Shown one piece after another: positions 33,391-44,800 of a stretch of 64,000 nucleotides of DNA. Numbering within the stretch: the first letter of the stretch is position 1; each line of letters starts with the position of its first letter. Source of the DNA: Congeria kusceri (taxonomy: Eukaryota; Mollusca; Bivalvia; Myida; Dreissenidae); contig CM051034.1 of the NCBI GenBank assembly GCA_027627225.1, positions 44,625,548 to 44,689,547 on the forward strand, given 5' to 3'. Under the pieces are notes generated by a model. It ran no database searches, was not told the DNA's origin, and was given only the letters and a program-made list of their open reading frames with translations. The translations under genes and the position numbers were made by a program.

Positions 33391-33550
33391 ATGAGCGTTC
33401 AGAAATGAAATTATCCATGCATTACGTTAATGATCATTACTTTACAAATGAGCGTTCATTTGTTAAGTAATGATCATTAACGTAATGCATGTCATTACTT
33501 TACAAATGAGCGTTCATTTGTAAAGTAATGATCATTAACGTAATGCATGA
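33391..33550. repeat. Tandem array of 57-58-bp near-palindromes
   Basis: ATGAGCGTTCA occurs at 33391, 33448 and 33506. Each is the centre of a palindrome with arms CATTACTTTACAAATGA and TCATTTGTAAAGTAATGA, and the units are joined by TCATTAACGTAATGCATG. Any two neighbouring units also form a larger palindrome. The first unit is the most diverged. Confidence 0.85.
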
Positions 33551-33954
33551 ATACTTATAATTGCCGTGAGTCGTTCATCTTGAGAAGACATCCAAAGAAC
33601 GGAAACAAAAGAACAGAATGTGGCTATAAGGAAATACATATCCTTTTTCTAGACAAATGGCACTGTTTTTAGCCATTGTACAGCAAAAACGGTTAGTTTT
33701 TAGAGGCGGAGGCGCGACAAAAGGCAAAAAATTTATGAGCAAAAAAATATACAAAGACAATCAGGTTGCAAAACATTTACAGTGAACAGTTGTTCATAAA
33801 TTTACAATTTCCAACGAGCATTTTCCTTGACTGGCTTTTGTCCAGAAGATCTTGATAATTTGTCTTGTTTAAATGTCGTCTGTTTATTTTAGTTTAAATG
33901 TCCACGAAACATTGATCCAGAGTATCAATGTGAATGATAGAGAAGATGTTGACC

Positions 33955-34970
33955 CGTGATTTCGGTGTAAGATCGTATTTTATTTCACGAGTGTTCATGG
34001 AAAATGATATTTTCACGAGTGGCGCAGCCACGAGTGAAAATATATTTTTTCTATGATCACGAGTGAAATAAAATACGATCTGACACCGAAATCAACAAAT
34101 TTTCTTTTATTTTATGCTTTTGGGCTATAAATAAATAAAATTGCAAGATATAAGCTTAAACGTCAGAAGTTCGTGTATTCTGACGTCATACAAATGACGT
34201 GATAAATGATTCCAAAACTGTCAATCGTTAGTATGGTGGGAAAAAGGGCGATATTTTGTGATTCATTGTCGCTTAATTATAATTCTGTCGAATTGTATAA
34301 TGTGTTTTATGTAAACACATGCATGTACATACTGTACATGTATATATATTTGCCAAGGGTCGTAAACCACTACTTGTAGATCGATGTTATTTATGGAAAA
34401 ATAGTCCGTTTTATGTTATATTTCCACTGCAGTGAAATTATAAAATCTAATATTTTCTCTGCTCCAACAATGAAAATATATACGGAATATTATGCTAGTC
34501 AGTTGTTCCAAGAGTATGTATTAGTCGAGTGGCTTGTGTGATGACGTATCACACGAGAGGCGGAGCCTCGAGTGTGATACGAAATAACGCAAGCCACGAG
34601 ACTAATACATACTCTTGGAACAATTGACTAGCGTAATATTCCTTTTATTATATACCACGATAAACTTCAAATGTGCATTTACCGTATTTTATTTTGATTA
34701 TAAACTACAATAATGACTAATAATTGTAGGTATAGATTATATTTGTTTACACAACTAATGATGACGTCATTAAAAAAGTAGTCCGGCTAGTATGGTAATA
34801 CGGGATCGGAAAAAAAGCGAGTAGCATAATACGGGATTTTGTTTCTGACGACATGTATTTCACCGATTGATACAGCATGTATTTTGGTAAGATTTTAAAC
34901 AGGTATATGATAAAAAGTTTTATTTCACCAATAAAATTCGCTATTTCACTGAAAAGCATAACTCAAATAC
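33955..34970. repeat. Fold-back element, family A, copy 2
   Basis: A long hairpin at 33957-34102 has arms GATTTCGGTGTAAGATCGTA and its mirror TACGATCTGACACCGAAATC. The centre is GTGGCGCAGCCAC. The following sequence (CTGACGTCATA at 34180, ATGGTGGGAAAAAG near 34233, ACTGTACATGTATAT near 34331, GTAGTCCGGC near 34779) parallels copy 1 at 222-930. A different fold-back unit is nested inside it at 34478. Confidence 0.8.
34478..34643. repeat. Nested fold-back hairpin with ~70-bp arms
   Basis: GGAATATTATGCTAGTCAGT at 34482 is mirrored at about 34624-34643. The arms continue through CCAAGAGTATGTATTAGTC to a centre containing GAGGCGGAGCCTC. It is absent from the corresponding place in copy 1, so it was probably inserted separately. 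Confidence 0.85.
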
Positions 34971-34984
34971 TTCTAAATAAAAGC

Positions 34985-36904
34985 AAGTCTAAATAATATA
35001 TTATGGGATTTTCGTTAAAACAGATCGACAGAAATGCTTGTGAACATGAGTCCCATCAAACTCGGTATTAAACTCGCGACGTCGGAGTAGGCATTTTGTC
35101 ATTGTTCTTGGAAAAATATCTAAGCTATTCTTGTGTGAATAAAAGTACTTTGGTTATATTCACAATTTTGACGTCATAATTTTAACAGTACATGGCCAAA
35201 GAAATAATATATGCTTCTCTAAGAATTGGTAAACATATTCGCATTATTTATACCTAATTTGAACCATTCCTCATGCCAATATTAATTTCATAAGTTCAGA
35301 TATTTTATAAGATATCCCCCTTGGGGAAAATTTTGTAGAAATAGTTTCTATAAAAACATTATTCAGTGTCATTGCATTATCGACTACAATCAGCCACACT
35401 AACAGCATGGTCTCTGTTCAGTGCAAATAGTTCGACCCTTGCTGTTAGAAGTAAAGATGCACTAGACGTGATAAGATGGAACACTTGGCAAATTTCAGTG
35501 AAAGACATAATACATTATGTTTCATTATTCGGAGGCGGCGACCCCAGTTTTAATCATGTTTATGTTTTGTTCTAAGAAGTGCATACATAATGATCAATGT
35601 GGTATTCGTGCTAAAATAAGATACTTTATTTATTTCCTTTTCGCATGTCAGTTTTATTTAATTTTTTTCGCCGTTTATGTTTCTCCAGCAGTGTAAGCAA
35701 TTTTGCAGTTTTTACGGTAAAACATGGGAACGTTTTACAGTTATACAGGGAACGTTTTGCAGAAGAATGGGCATTTTTCAGTCGAGACAAGCACTTTATG
35801 TTGGTTAAATGTCCACATTTCTTTTGCAAAAGCCGCAAACCACGCAATACTTCTTTAAAATCTAGCAGTTGGAAACAGCAGACCTCCGCCGCCCAGGCAG
35901 TGTATTCATTCCATGTCTCTATTGTGCAAGTCATTACTTATTCATGCAGCATAAGGTGGCAATGTGCCCTATCCCCAAATAATGAGGAATCCTCATTCGA
36001 ACGACAATCCATATTACCGCCAAAGTTTAATCATTTTCCATCGGCCTTTTTTAAACATTACCAGCAAATTTAATGCAAATCCTTTAAAAACGTCTGGCAT
36101 GAAAATCTTCCAAACCGACACTGGAAAACCCGTCCTCTTCAGGGGTAAACAGGTAACAGTCTTTGATTCCCTTTCTAAATATCAGACGCGATATAAGGCC
36201 ATACCAATTTGGTTCTATTGTTAGCGTTCTCGGGCTGGTAGGTTTTTGGATGCCTGCACGAAAACAACAATTTTGACAACGTGAAACATCGAGTTTGAAA
36301 GCATATAAAAATTTGAAAAATTTGAAACAAAAATGATTGAAGTGTTTTTACCAATATTTGTAAAAACAGTGTGCAACTAGTCAATTTACACAGTTAAAAT
36401 ACTGTGTTAAAGTAGGTTCCCAATATAAAAATGATATATAACAGTTTTGCATGTAAACGTTTGCTTTAGCTTGTACCTCTGCTTTGAATAAGTTGTGAAA
36501 GAGAACTGTTTTTTATTGACTCATTGTTAATTTTTGCCAGCCCAATTGGTAGGTTTCGAAAAATCATGGGGACGCTAAACATAGAATTAAATTAGTATGG
36601 CCTAATTATGTTGTATTCTCCAGGAATTAATTGCCGATTATACGACTCATTAAAGGGACTATGTATACGAAAAGATCCCCAAGTGGGCAACTGTAGTAAC
36701 AATTCTGAAATTTCAATATAAATATTGACATATAAAATGGTTAAAATGATGTACATAAAACTTAAAACGAGTTAATGCATTCTGAGAAAAAGTCATTATA
36801 CAGCTTAGGTCGTGTTTGTTTGGCTCTTTCCTTGTTTTCACTTTGACGTCGGAATTGTGGGTAGACTATATAACCATAGTATGCATATACATTATTCAAA
36901 GTCA
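34985..36904. other. Mostly unexplained; one doubtful ORF
   Basis: No repeat family recognised. Overlapping open frames lie on both strands at 35.6-36.2 kb (see next entry). Confidence 0.4.
35626..35934 (-). CDS. Doubtful 102-codon ORF, function unknown
   Basis: From ATG at 35934 the - strand encodes a cysteine- and lysine-rich peptide (ETWNEYTAWAAEVCCFQLLD at the start, EKHKRRKKLNKTDMRKGN at the end). The + strand across the same bases is also open for 142 codons (35645-36073). A second + frame runs to a good donor at GGTAAACAG|GTAACA near 36150. I cannot tell which strand, if either, is coding. No signal peptide, no known domain. Confidence 0.2.
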   Translation of the reverse strand: MTCTIETWNEYTAWAAEVCCFQLLDFKEVLRGLRLLQKKCGHLTNIKCLSRLKNAHSSAKRSLYNCKTFPCFTVKTAKLLTLLEKHKRRKKLNKTDMRKGNK

Positions 36905-36910
36905 GAATAT

Positions 36911-36988
36911 AGCAGTTGGTTAGAGCGCTGTCAATCGATGTTTGTTATTACGACTCAGTTGTCGTGAGTTCGATTCCCACTTTGGTTG
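36911..36988 (+). repeat. tRNA-like sequence
   Basis: AGCAGTTGGTTAGAGCGC resembles an A box and GAGTTCGATTCCC at about 36967 a B box. The anticodon arm does not fold well by eye and there is no SINE body like that at 18594. Likely a decayed tRNA-derived repeat. Confidence 0.35.
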
Positions 36989-36989
36989 T

Positions 36990-39900
36990 CTTTTTTAATG
37001 TATTTTTGTTTATTGATCAAAATTCTCATTAACGAGAAAATTATTCATTCTTTACGTATTGCTAACGTCTATAACGCATTATGTATTGCTAATTTCTATA
37101 ACGCAATAATATTAAAATTCCTGAATGCGATAACTTTTGTGTACACATATATTCCCTTTAATAACGTTCATATTTTAAAATAACTTTGTTACGTTTATAT
37201 TGATACAGGCATATATCGTTGTCGTATAGGGCTTTTGGTGTTGGCATCCAGGCTGTCTTTCGTGTTTATGGGAGACATTCTTAGGCGTAAAAAACATTGT
37301 TGGTTTCCGCTTAAAAAGAGCAGTTTTTGATAATCTGCGGCTTTGGTATTAGCAGACATTTCGAATTAGTCTGCATGAGTCCAACGTTCTTGGTAAAGAT
37401 ATACCGCAAGGCACAGTGTCTTTGATTTGAGGCGTTTAAACATTTTACATGCAGTCCAATATGCCTAAATTGTGTGGTACTGCCGCGAAGAAAAAACAAG
37501 AGACAAAAAGTTATTTTTACCTCCCCCCAGATTTTGTTAAAGACGTAAGCGAAAACCAACAACATTTTGTGCCTTATTAATTGCATATGAAATAAACAAA
37601 ACAAGAACAATGGGTTTAAGTATTAAAGTAACAATTTTATTTGTTTCATTTAATGCGTCATTACTCGCACTGTAGCCAGGTGCATAAATAAGTACACTTA
37701 AATTCGAAAACGCATTTTATATATACACCTTGAATCAATAAATATGGTCTTTGGCATACACAATGGACAACAGTCTGAGTTTGCCGCGTCGTAAGAAAAA
37801 ATGCCCTTGTGAACGCGTTGATAACACGCGTTACATACCTTGACTTTTTGGTGCATTTTTGCATGATATCGTATGTGCACGATTGATCAGAATAGTGGAT
37901 AACGATTTTGATGGAATGTTTTGTGTCGGAAAAAAATGATTTTATGCGTGTGAGTTTATGATTTGTTGTCAACATTGCGCAATAATGTCGCGTGCCCGAT
38001 TTCCATTTGTAATGACAAGAAGAATTTTCTATTTCGATGGCGTCACCATGTTTGACCACCATTTAAATTACTATATCTGTTATAAATTTATAGCAGAACT
38101 ATTATTTAAGTGTAATGTTGCTGCAGTTGTACACATGTTATAATTTAAGTCAAAAAGACCGTTAAAAACAATATATAGTAAACCACGAAGTCAATGAGTC
38201 AGTCTTAAATAAACTATATGGAATGACGAAATGAGCAAATTTTCTTACGGCGGGCAATGTATGGGCGTAACGAATTGGTCACTACTGATACATAGTTCAA
38301 AATACACATACAATTTGCTGATATTGCAAAATAACAAGTACATATGTACTAACGCAGGAATAATAATATTTATTAACAACATCAACATTTATTAAACATG
38401 TTCTTGATCATTAAACACAAAATGAATCAAATAGGAATTAATATTTTAGCTAAATTGCAAAGAAAAATACAATAGAAAAATAGTTTAGTGACATTTACCA
38501 TGAATTAAATATACATGAAATGCTATTTTGGAGAATATTGTATATAAAAATGATTTTTACAATGATTTACAAAATGGATGGTTATTTAAATAAACAATTT
38601 AAATTACTTAAATCAGTTTTAATAACAATAATCGCCTGTTAATTTTAATGCGCACACAATATTGCAACTAATGATGTTTTGTAGAAAGAAATAAACATTT
38701 ATAGCACTATTCCATCGCGTTATGTGAAATAGTGTGACGTCATATATGGCTGACCAATCGAAACGCTGCACAATAATGTATACTGCTTGCAGAAGAATGC
38801 GATTCAATCGAAACTACCATGGCCAATGTTGTTTGAATTAATCGATTACGTTGTGCGTTAAGAAGTTTTTTTGTTAGTACCTAAATATTGCATTCTTAAA
38901 ATACGTACACTCATGTATGCTAACAAATGTTTCGTAGAAATGTAAGTTACCCGTTTGATTGTATTCTTCTAAAAGTGACGGACGTGCATTAATGCTTTCT
39001 CGGCATATATAGTAATGGCAACATCCATGGTAAATCAGAATAAAAAATAGAAACAAATATGGATAAAACAAAATATTCTAATGAATATGAAGTAATTGTC
39101 GTATTGTGCTAAAATATATTTGGGCTGGACACAATTATGTTGGAAATAAAAAGCATAACAGAACAAGTTTTTATGTTTAACGAACTTCATAAGAATACAC
39201 ATTCAATATGAGATTCAACAAGAATAGACGTAGAAATGTCCACACAAAAGCAAACTTTAGTTTGTTGCTAAAAATAACACGGATTGTAAAAATCATAATA
39301 GGTTTCGTTCACATTACGGAATCATTTAAAACACACCAACAACAGTATGTATCTTTTCGAAAATATTTAGGAATATAATATTGTTTCAGGCAAATGACCG
39401 AAGAGATACAACGTAGATTATTAGTGTTTTATATTTTTGTATTGCTGTTCAACCAAACTTTCCATGTGTCACCAAAGCAACAAGAAAACTAATAAATAAA
39501 AGACAAAAAAAAAACAACACCTAAATGAAACAATTTATAAAAACTGTATAACATTGGCCATGATATGGGAAAATATGGAATATATGTTTTTGCTTTTCTT
39601 AAAACAAATAGATCTACAAAGCAACCGAAACAAACTGATTCTATGTATACCACATTAGGATGTCCACTTCGAAAAGATGTGACGTCATCATATGGTCATA
39701 AACATATCAGCCACTTGAAAACCAAACTCCTCACGGTGGTCTCCCTTGGTTTGCGTATCAATCCTCTACTGTGAGGACTTTGCTTGAGAACAGAGAGTGG
39801 TGTCATCACTCGGAATAATAAGTCATTGAATATCGTGAGCTGAAAGCCAAACGTTCTATCTCGCATATACATTCATTGTACGATAGAATATTTGAGCTTC

Positions 39901-41376
39901 TAGCTGTATAAACTTGTTTTGTCACCAAAAGTATGATGAATTCTACTGGCCTAAGTTACAATACATGAGGACAACGAAACATATTACACATCAATTTACA
40001 GACAGCGATGATGTCACTTATGACGTCACGAAAACATGAAAACCGAATGCAAGCAAAAAACCCCAACAACAACAACAACAACTTAACATGCCGTTTCATA
40101 GCAGTATGGTGAATAAGTTTTAATTCTTGAAGATTACAGTAGTCCAGTCGTAAACAATAACAAATGTTCAGGTTACATTAGATCTATATACAAAAGTATC
40201 GTACGAATATTACATATTGCATACGGTTATCTCGATCTATAATTATCAAATACATACTGTATTATTTATTTTAGGTCTTACTTTCGTTGATTTAAGGTAA
40301 ATTGCGGTAAAGTTTAAATATTAGTTTGTATAATGTGTTTTTTTCCATTAAAATGTTACACGTGCTCTTTGGTAATTGTAAACATATATCTCAATTTTGG
40401 TATGTATAAGAAAATGAAAAGAAATGTACAAATGAACTGCAACAATGATTCAAATGGGCTTAATATTTTAATTAGTCAGTGTGTGTGCATCTACAAACTT
40501 TAGCCAACATATCAAGACGTATGAAATGAAATGTATTCATGATTTCTCGAAAGATGCCACATAAACCCGCTTATTTCCGCTAGTTTGACATTTCATTAAA
40601 AAAAATGGAATTTATTTCATTTCGATTTTTCACAAGACGACTGGATCGAATCGTATATAGGTCTTCCCATTTAAAAGGCGTTGTCCTTCCAATCATACAA
40701 CGATGCATATCTGCAAATTGACGTCACGATGGTGATGATCGTCTTCAACACGGAACCGACTAAAATTACAGCGAGGTTTATCACTTTGGTCATTTAAAAC
40801 AGAACTATACGGTTTTCATTGTAAATGCAGAGTTCATATTTGAAACGTTACACACATGGGAATCCAGTTCCATCAGCACCAAGTCATATTTTAGTATATG
40901 CAAATGTCAATTCGCCGTCTATATTGCCAGGCCACAGCAGAAAGTGGCGTGTAGCCCATGTTTCATTTGGTTACTTCCCTTCAATTGTTAAATGTTGGCC
41001 CTATGGGTTTGATACAAAATTTACAATTTACGCACTGAAGCATAAACATTTGTATCGCAACCAAAATGGACCAATGGTTTCTAAATTATTTCAATTACTT
41101 GAGGCGTTCTGTTGCGTAACCGAAATGCCATCACATAAATTCTGCGACGTTTAATGACGTAAATCCCACAAATTACTGACCATAACTGCACAGCGGGGTA
41201 GCGCTGCTGGTTTTTGTTCATGAACACTGCTGGTGATTTTACGAATAAGATCTTCACCACTACGTCATTGTTGACGTCACATCTACGGATGACGTCACGA
41301 ATATTTAAATAATTTATACACGATGTATATAATTTAATATCCTAGCCGAAAAGCTATACAACCCTCCGTACGGCGT
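36990..41376. other. No gene recognised; probable FGF 3' flank at right end
   Basis: About 4.4 kb without a supported gene. The right part lies downstream of the FGF stop codon on the - strand and probably includes its 3' UTR. An AATAAA on the - strand is at about 40611. An open + frame at 40825-41154 has no motif. TGACGTCA occurs at 38736, 39680, 40021, 40719, 41272 and 41290. Confidence 0.4.
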
Positions 41377-41808
41377 TCAGCCATTTCGATGTCTTTTGTG
41401 ATGCCGTTCGTGCCTCACGGTGCCTAGTTGACCACTAATTAGCATTTCTAAGCTTTGTCTATCACAGAAATCAACTTCTGCCGGCCCCTGGCTGGACTTT
41501 TGTCGACATTTTTTAACTGACTGGGATTTAACAGTGTTCCTGTCCTTATGTTTACGCTCTTCGCGATTCCGTTCCTTCATACTGTCGATGAAGTCTTGAG
41601 GTACATCCGCCTTTCTGAACGTGTAACAGGCCGTTTTCGTCCTGTTTCGCATTTTTCTGATATCCTTTGCCTTCAACCCCTTTCGGTCGTTGAAACCTAA
41701 GTATTTTTTATGTCTCGTTTGAACGGCCGCTATATAGTGGAAATCCATCTCATTCGAATATTCTTCTCTAAACTCGCACGTCTTCAGATTCTTTTTATCT
41801 GTTTTACG
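41377..41808 (-). CDS. FGF last coding exon
   Basis: The acceptor is TTCTATTTTCAG above 41808, phase 0. It encodes 143 residues. RKTDKKNLKTCEFREEY holds the conserved Cys, YIAAVQ and KKYLGFNDRKG follow, then a ~90-residue basic tail with two more Cys (KKCRQK; VDFCDR). The stop TGA is at 41377-41379. The tail is longer than in most vertebrate FGFs, a trait also known for some invertebrate FGF8-like ligands. Confidence 0.85.
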   Translation of the reverse strand, partial: RKTDKKNLKTCEFREEYSNEMDFHYIAAVQTRHKKYLGFNDRKGLKAKDIRKMRNRTKTACYTFRKADVPQDFIDSMKERNREERKHKDRNTVKSQSVKKCRQKSSQGPAEVDFCDRQSLEMLISGQLGTVRHERHHKRHRNG

Positions 41809-44800
41809 CTGAAAATAGAAGAAAGGAACATACTAAAGTATTTGTGCTATGCGGAAAATATAGGTTTTATTGGTCAGTCTACCATATTTCCGAGAGTTTT
41901 CTTTGTGGTTTTTTTTTCGGTATTCAATAACTGTAATATCAGAACGGTTACTGGTGGGCGGAGCCTAATGTACAAGCTTATCGTGCAATAAGTAGCGTGC
42001 AGTATATTCAAATTTAGGTGTAATGTACACGCACGCTATTTATTGCACTGTAAGCTTGCACATTCGCATCGCATCACGTAACCTTGCGACAGCACTTAAT
42101 TTAGAAACAACACAAAGGACAAGCATATCAGGCACCACGTGACGTCTAGGAACTGCCCATGGGATTGGCATCGTATAGAAAGTTGCGATGTGATTGGTAA
42201 ATATGGTATAAAACACTTGTAGCACCCCATTTGACCTCAGTATGTTAATTATTTAACCTCGCCCTGCGGGCTCGTTAAATAACGAACATATTTCGGTCAA
42301 AGTATGCTACAACTATTACCTGCAAGTGTTTGTCAAGCTTGATGAATGGTAATATATCCTTTATTCTAACATGATAATCGATAATTTGTCTTTAGACAAA
42401 GAACACAATTATGGTTGTAAAATACCCAATAAACTACCCAATAAACAACGCAAAAAGTGGTCCCAATTCTAAGCGGAGAATAGTAAAAAGTCGTTCCAAT
42501 TACAGTTGCAAAAATATATGTCAGATCATGTTTAATATAAATAATGTTCGCATTATCGTTGTTTCTTGGTCATTAAAAAACATCTCTTTGTCATTCTGAA
42601 GCGTGGCTATTAAACAACTCAGTCTACCGACCTCGTGGTTTAATTCCTACGCATCAGAACACAAAATAGTTGTTTAGTGGCCAATCAACAACGATAAATC
42701 GAAAGTTACTTCGTAAATAGTAAATGGGAAAAAGTTGAACATGTAAGTTGCCAAAAAAAAAAATTGGAACTGTCTATGTCCATTAATTTGAGTTCGGTTA
42801 ATTGTTTTTCTGTAAATACATGCACACACGAACATGGACTAATGATATTTAAGCTGCGCGTTTAATCGTTTTCGTATATTCGTTCGTATTTGCTTGAATC
42901 GGATGGGTATGGCGGTGGTTACACGGGTGAACATTACCGCTAAAATGTCAGTTATTTCATGATCTCGTTTAATCGTTTTCGTATATTCGTTCGTATTTGC
43001 TTGAATCGGATGGGTATGGCTGTGGTTACACGGGTGAACATTACCGCTAAAATGTCAGTTATTTCATTATCTCGTGACGACAGATAATTCGGATATTCGA
43101 GTACGGAAACTGGAGATGATTTCTTCCAATAAAATGAATCTTTCTAGTTTTTCATAGAACATTACACCAGTCTTCTACAGGTTGGCACGTGATATGTTTT
43201 GCATTAACTAAAAGATCGGATTAATGTCTTTAATACGCAAATACATGTATGGACCACACGCTACGAAAATGAAAAAGAAACGCTTATAGAGAAACGATGA
43301 GACTATGAAGGGCGTATACATAGTACCAAGTGGTTTTGAAAGAATGTTCTTTGTTGTTTGATAAGTTGGTTTTTGCCAGTGTAACATAGTCTTGTGGAAC
43401 ATTGGTGGTCCTGCATAGTCCTCAGTAAGTCTTAGGAACTTTTTACATGTACATTTTGTAAAAGAAAATCTGGACTAAACGTATCTTAAATTATTGACTT
43501 GTGGATAATTTTAACTTTCAAATAAAAAGTTTGTAATTATTGTTCTATGCAATACATGTACATGTATATATTCCCAATTGTATCATTCATAAACAAAACT
43601 AGTTTAATCTGTTTGTTCGTGTATGTTTTCTTAAAAACAATGTTAAGGTTACGGATAGGTTCTCTTTTGCCCCTTCTTTGCAACGTACATAATTCATATC
43701 TTGAAAGCCAGAAGGTGTCATCAGCACATATGCAAAGAAGGCCTATAGCCCCTTCTGGCTTTCAAGAGACGATATATTTTATATTTATGCTGTATAATAT
43801 TTTGATGCCGTTTTGGTGAACTGTAAGCCAATATAATGCACCTATCAATATTTTTCCCCGGGGAACTTGACTTATTATATGTTTTTGGAGTTTTAATTCC
43901 CCACACTACAGCCAAGCATTATTTGTCTAAATCCCCACAGTAGGAGATGGTTGGTTTATAAAATGGTCCGGGGTGGGGGCCAATATACCGGGATCTAAAA
44001 TCCGACCAGTCTATTTCCTGGGACCCACAATCATTCGGCGTGTCAAATTCCCGCCTATCGGGAATCGCTTTCAGTCTAAAGCCCCGCATATGCCCGCCGC
44101 TCCCCCTGGTGGAGGGGGGGGGGGGGCGTTATATTGATAGGTGCATACACATTGCTTGTGGAGTGGAGGACAATTCGCTTTTAAATTAATAATCAGCGAA
44201 GTTTATCGCAGGATCCGACCATTCATTCGGCAATGGAATGTTTCATTTCGATGTATAGCCATTTTACTGCCGCGTTTGTAAGAAAAACACAGATGTTGAC
44301 AATATGATAATATATTATAATTTATTCCCCACACATCACGGCCGTATACAAGCGCCGTAACGCGATATTTCGGGGCTATTGTCGAAACCAGTTAAAATAA
44401 TCGCACCAATTTGTCAAACAACCCCGCGAAAATCTGATAAGGAAAATCTAAAGATATAGACTGTGGTAAGAAAGTATACGGCACCTGGCGATTTAGGCAC
44501 GCCGAACAAAGTGCTTAGCTTGGTAGTCAATTGCACGAGAAAATGATACTCAATCGGATGTCCGTGTGTGTTGTCTACATGTAAATGTACTTTTAGTTAT
44601 GCTGTACTCAGATTATTTCATAGTCGATATACCGATTTTATAGTAGCATCTTGTACAAATGTAAAAAAAATTCATTTGGATATGCAACTAATGTAACTAA
44701 ATGCACTTAAAAATTAAAATAGCACTTTAGTTGTGACTGACACGAAACGATGACGTCACGATTTGGTACTGTTTGGTACGGGTTTTATCGCTGCCCTGTG

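Noticed and set aside
40825..41154. 109-codon + frame downstream of the FGF stop
   Set aside because: No motif, no conserved feature, and it lies antisense in the probable FGF 3' region.
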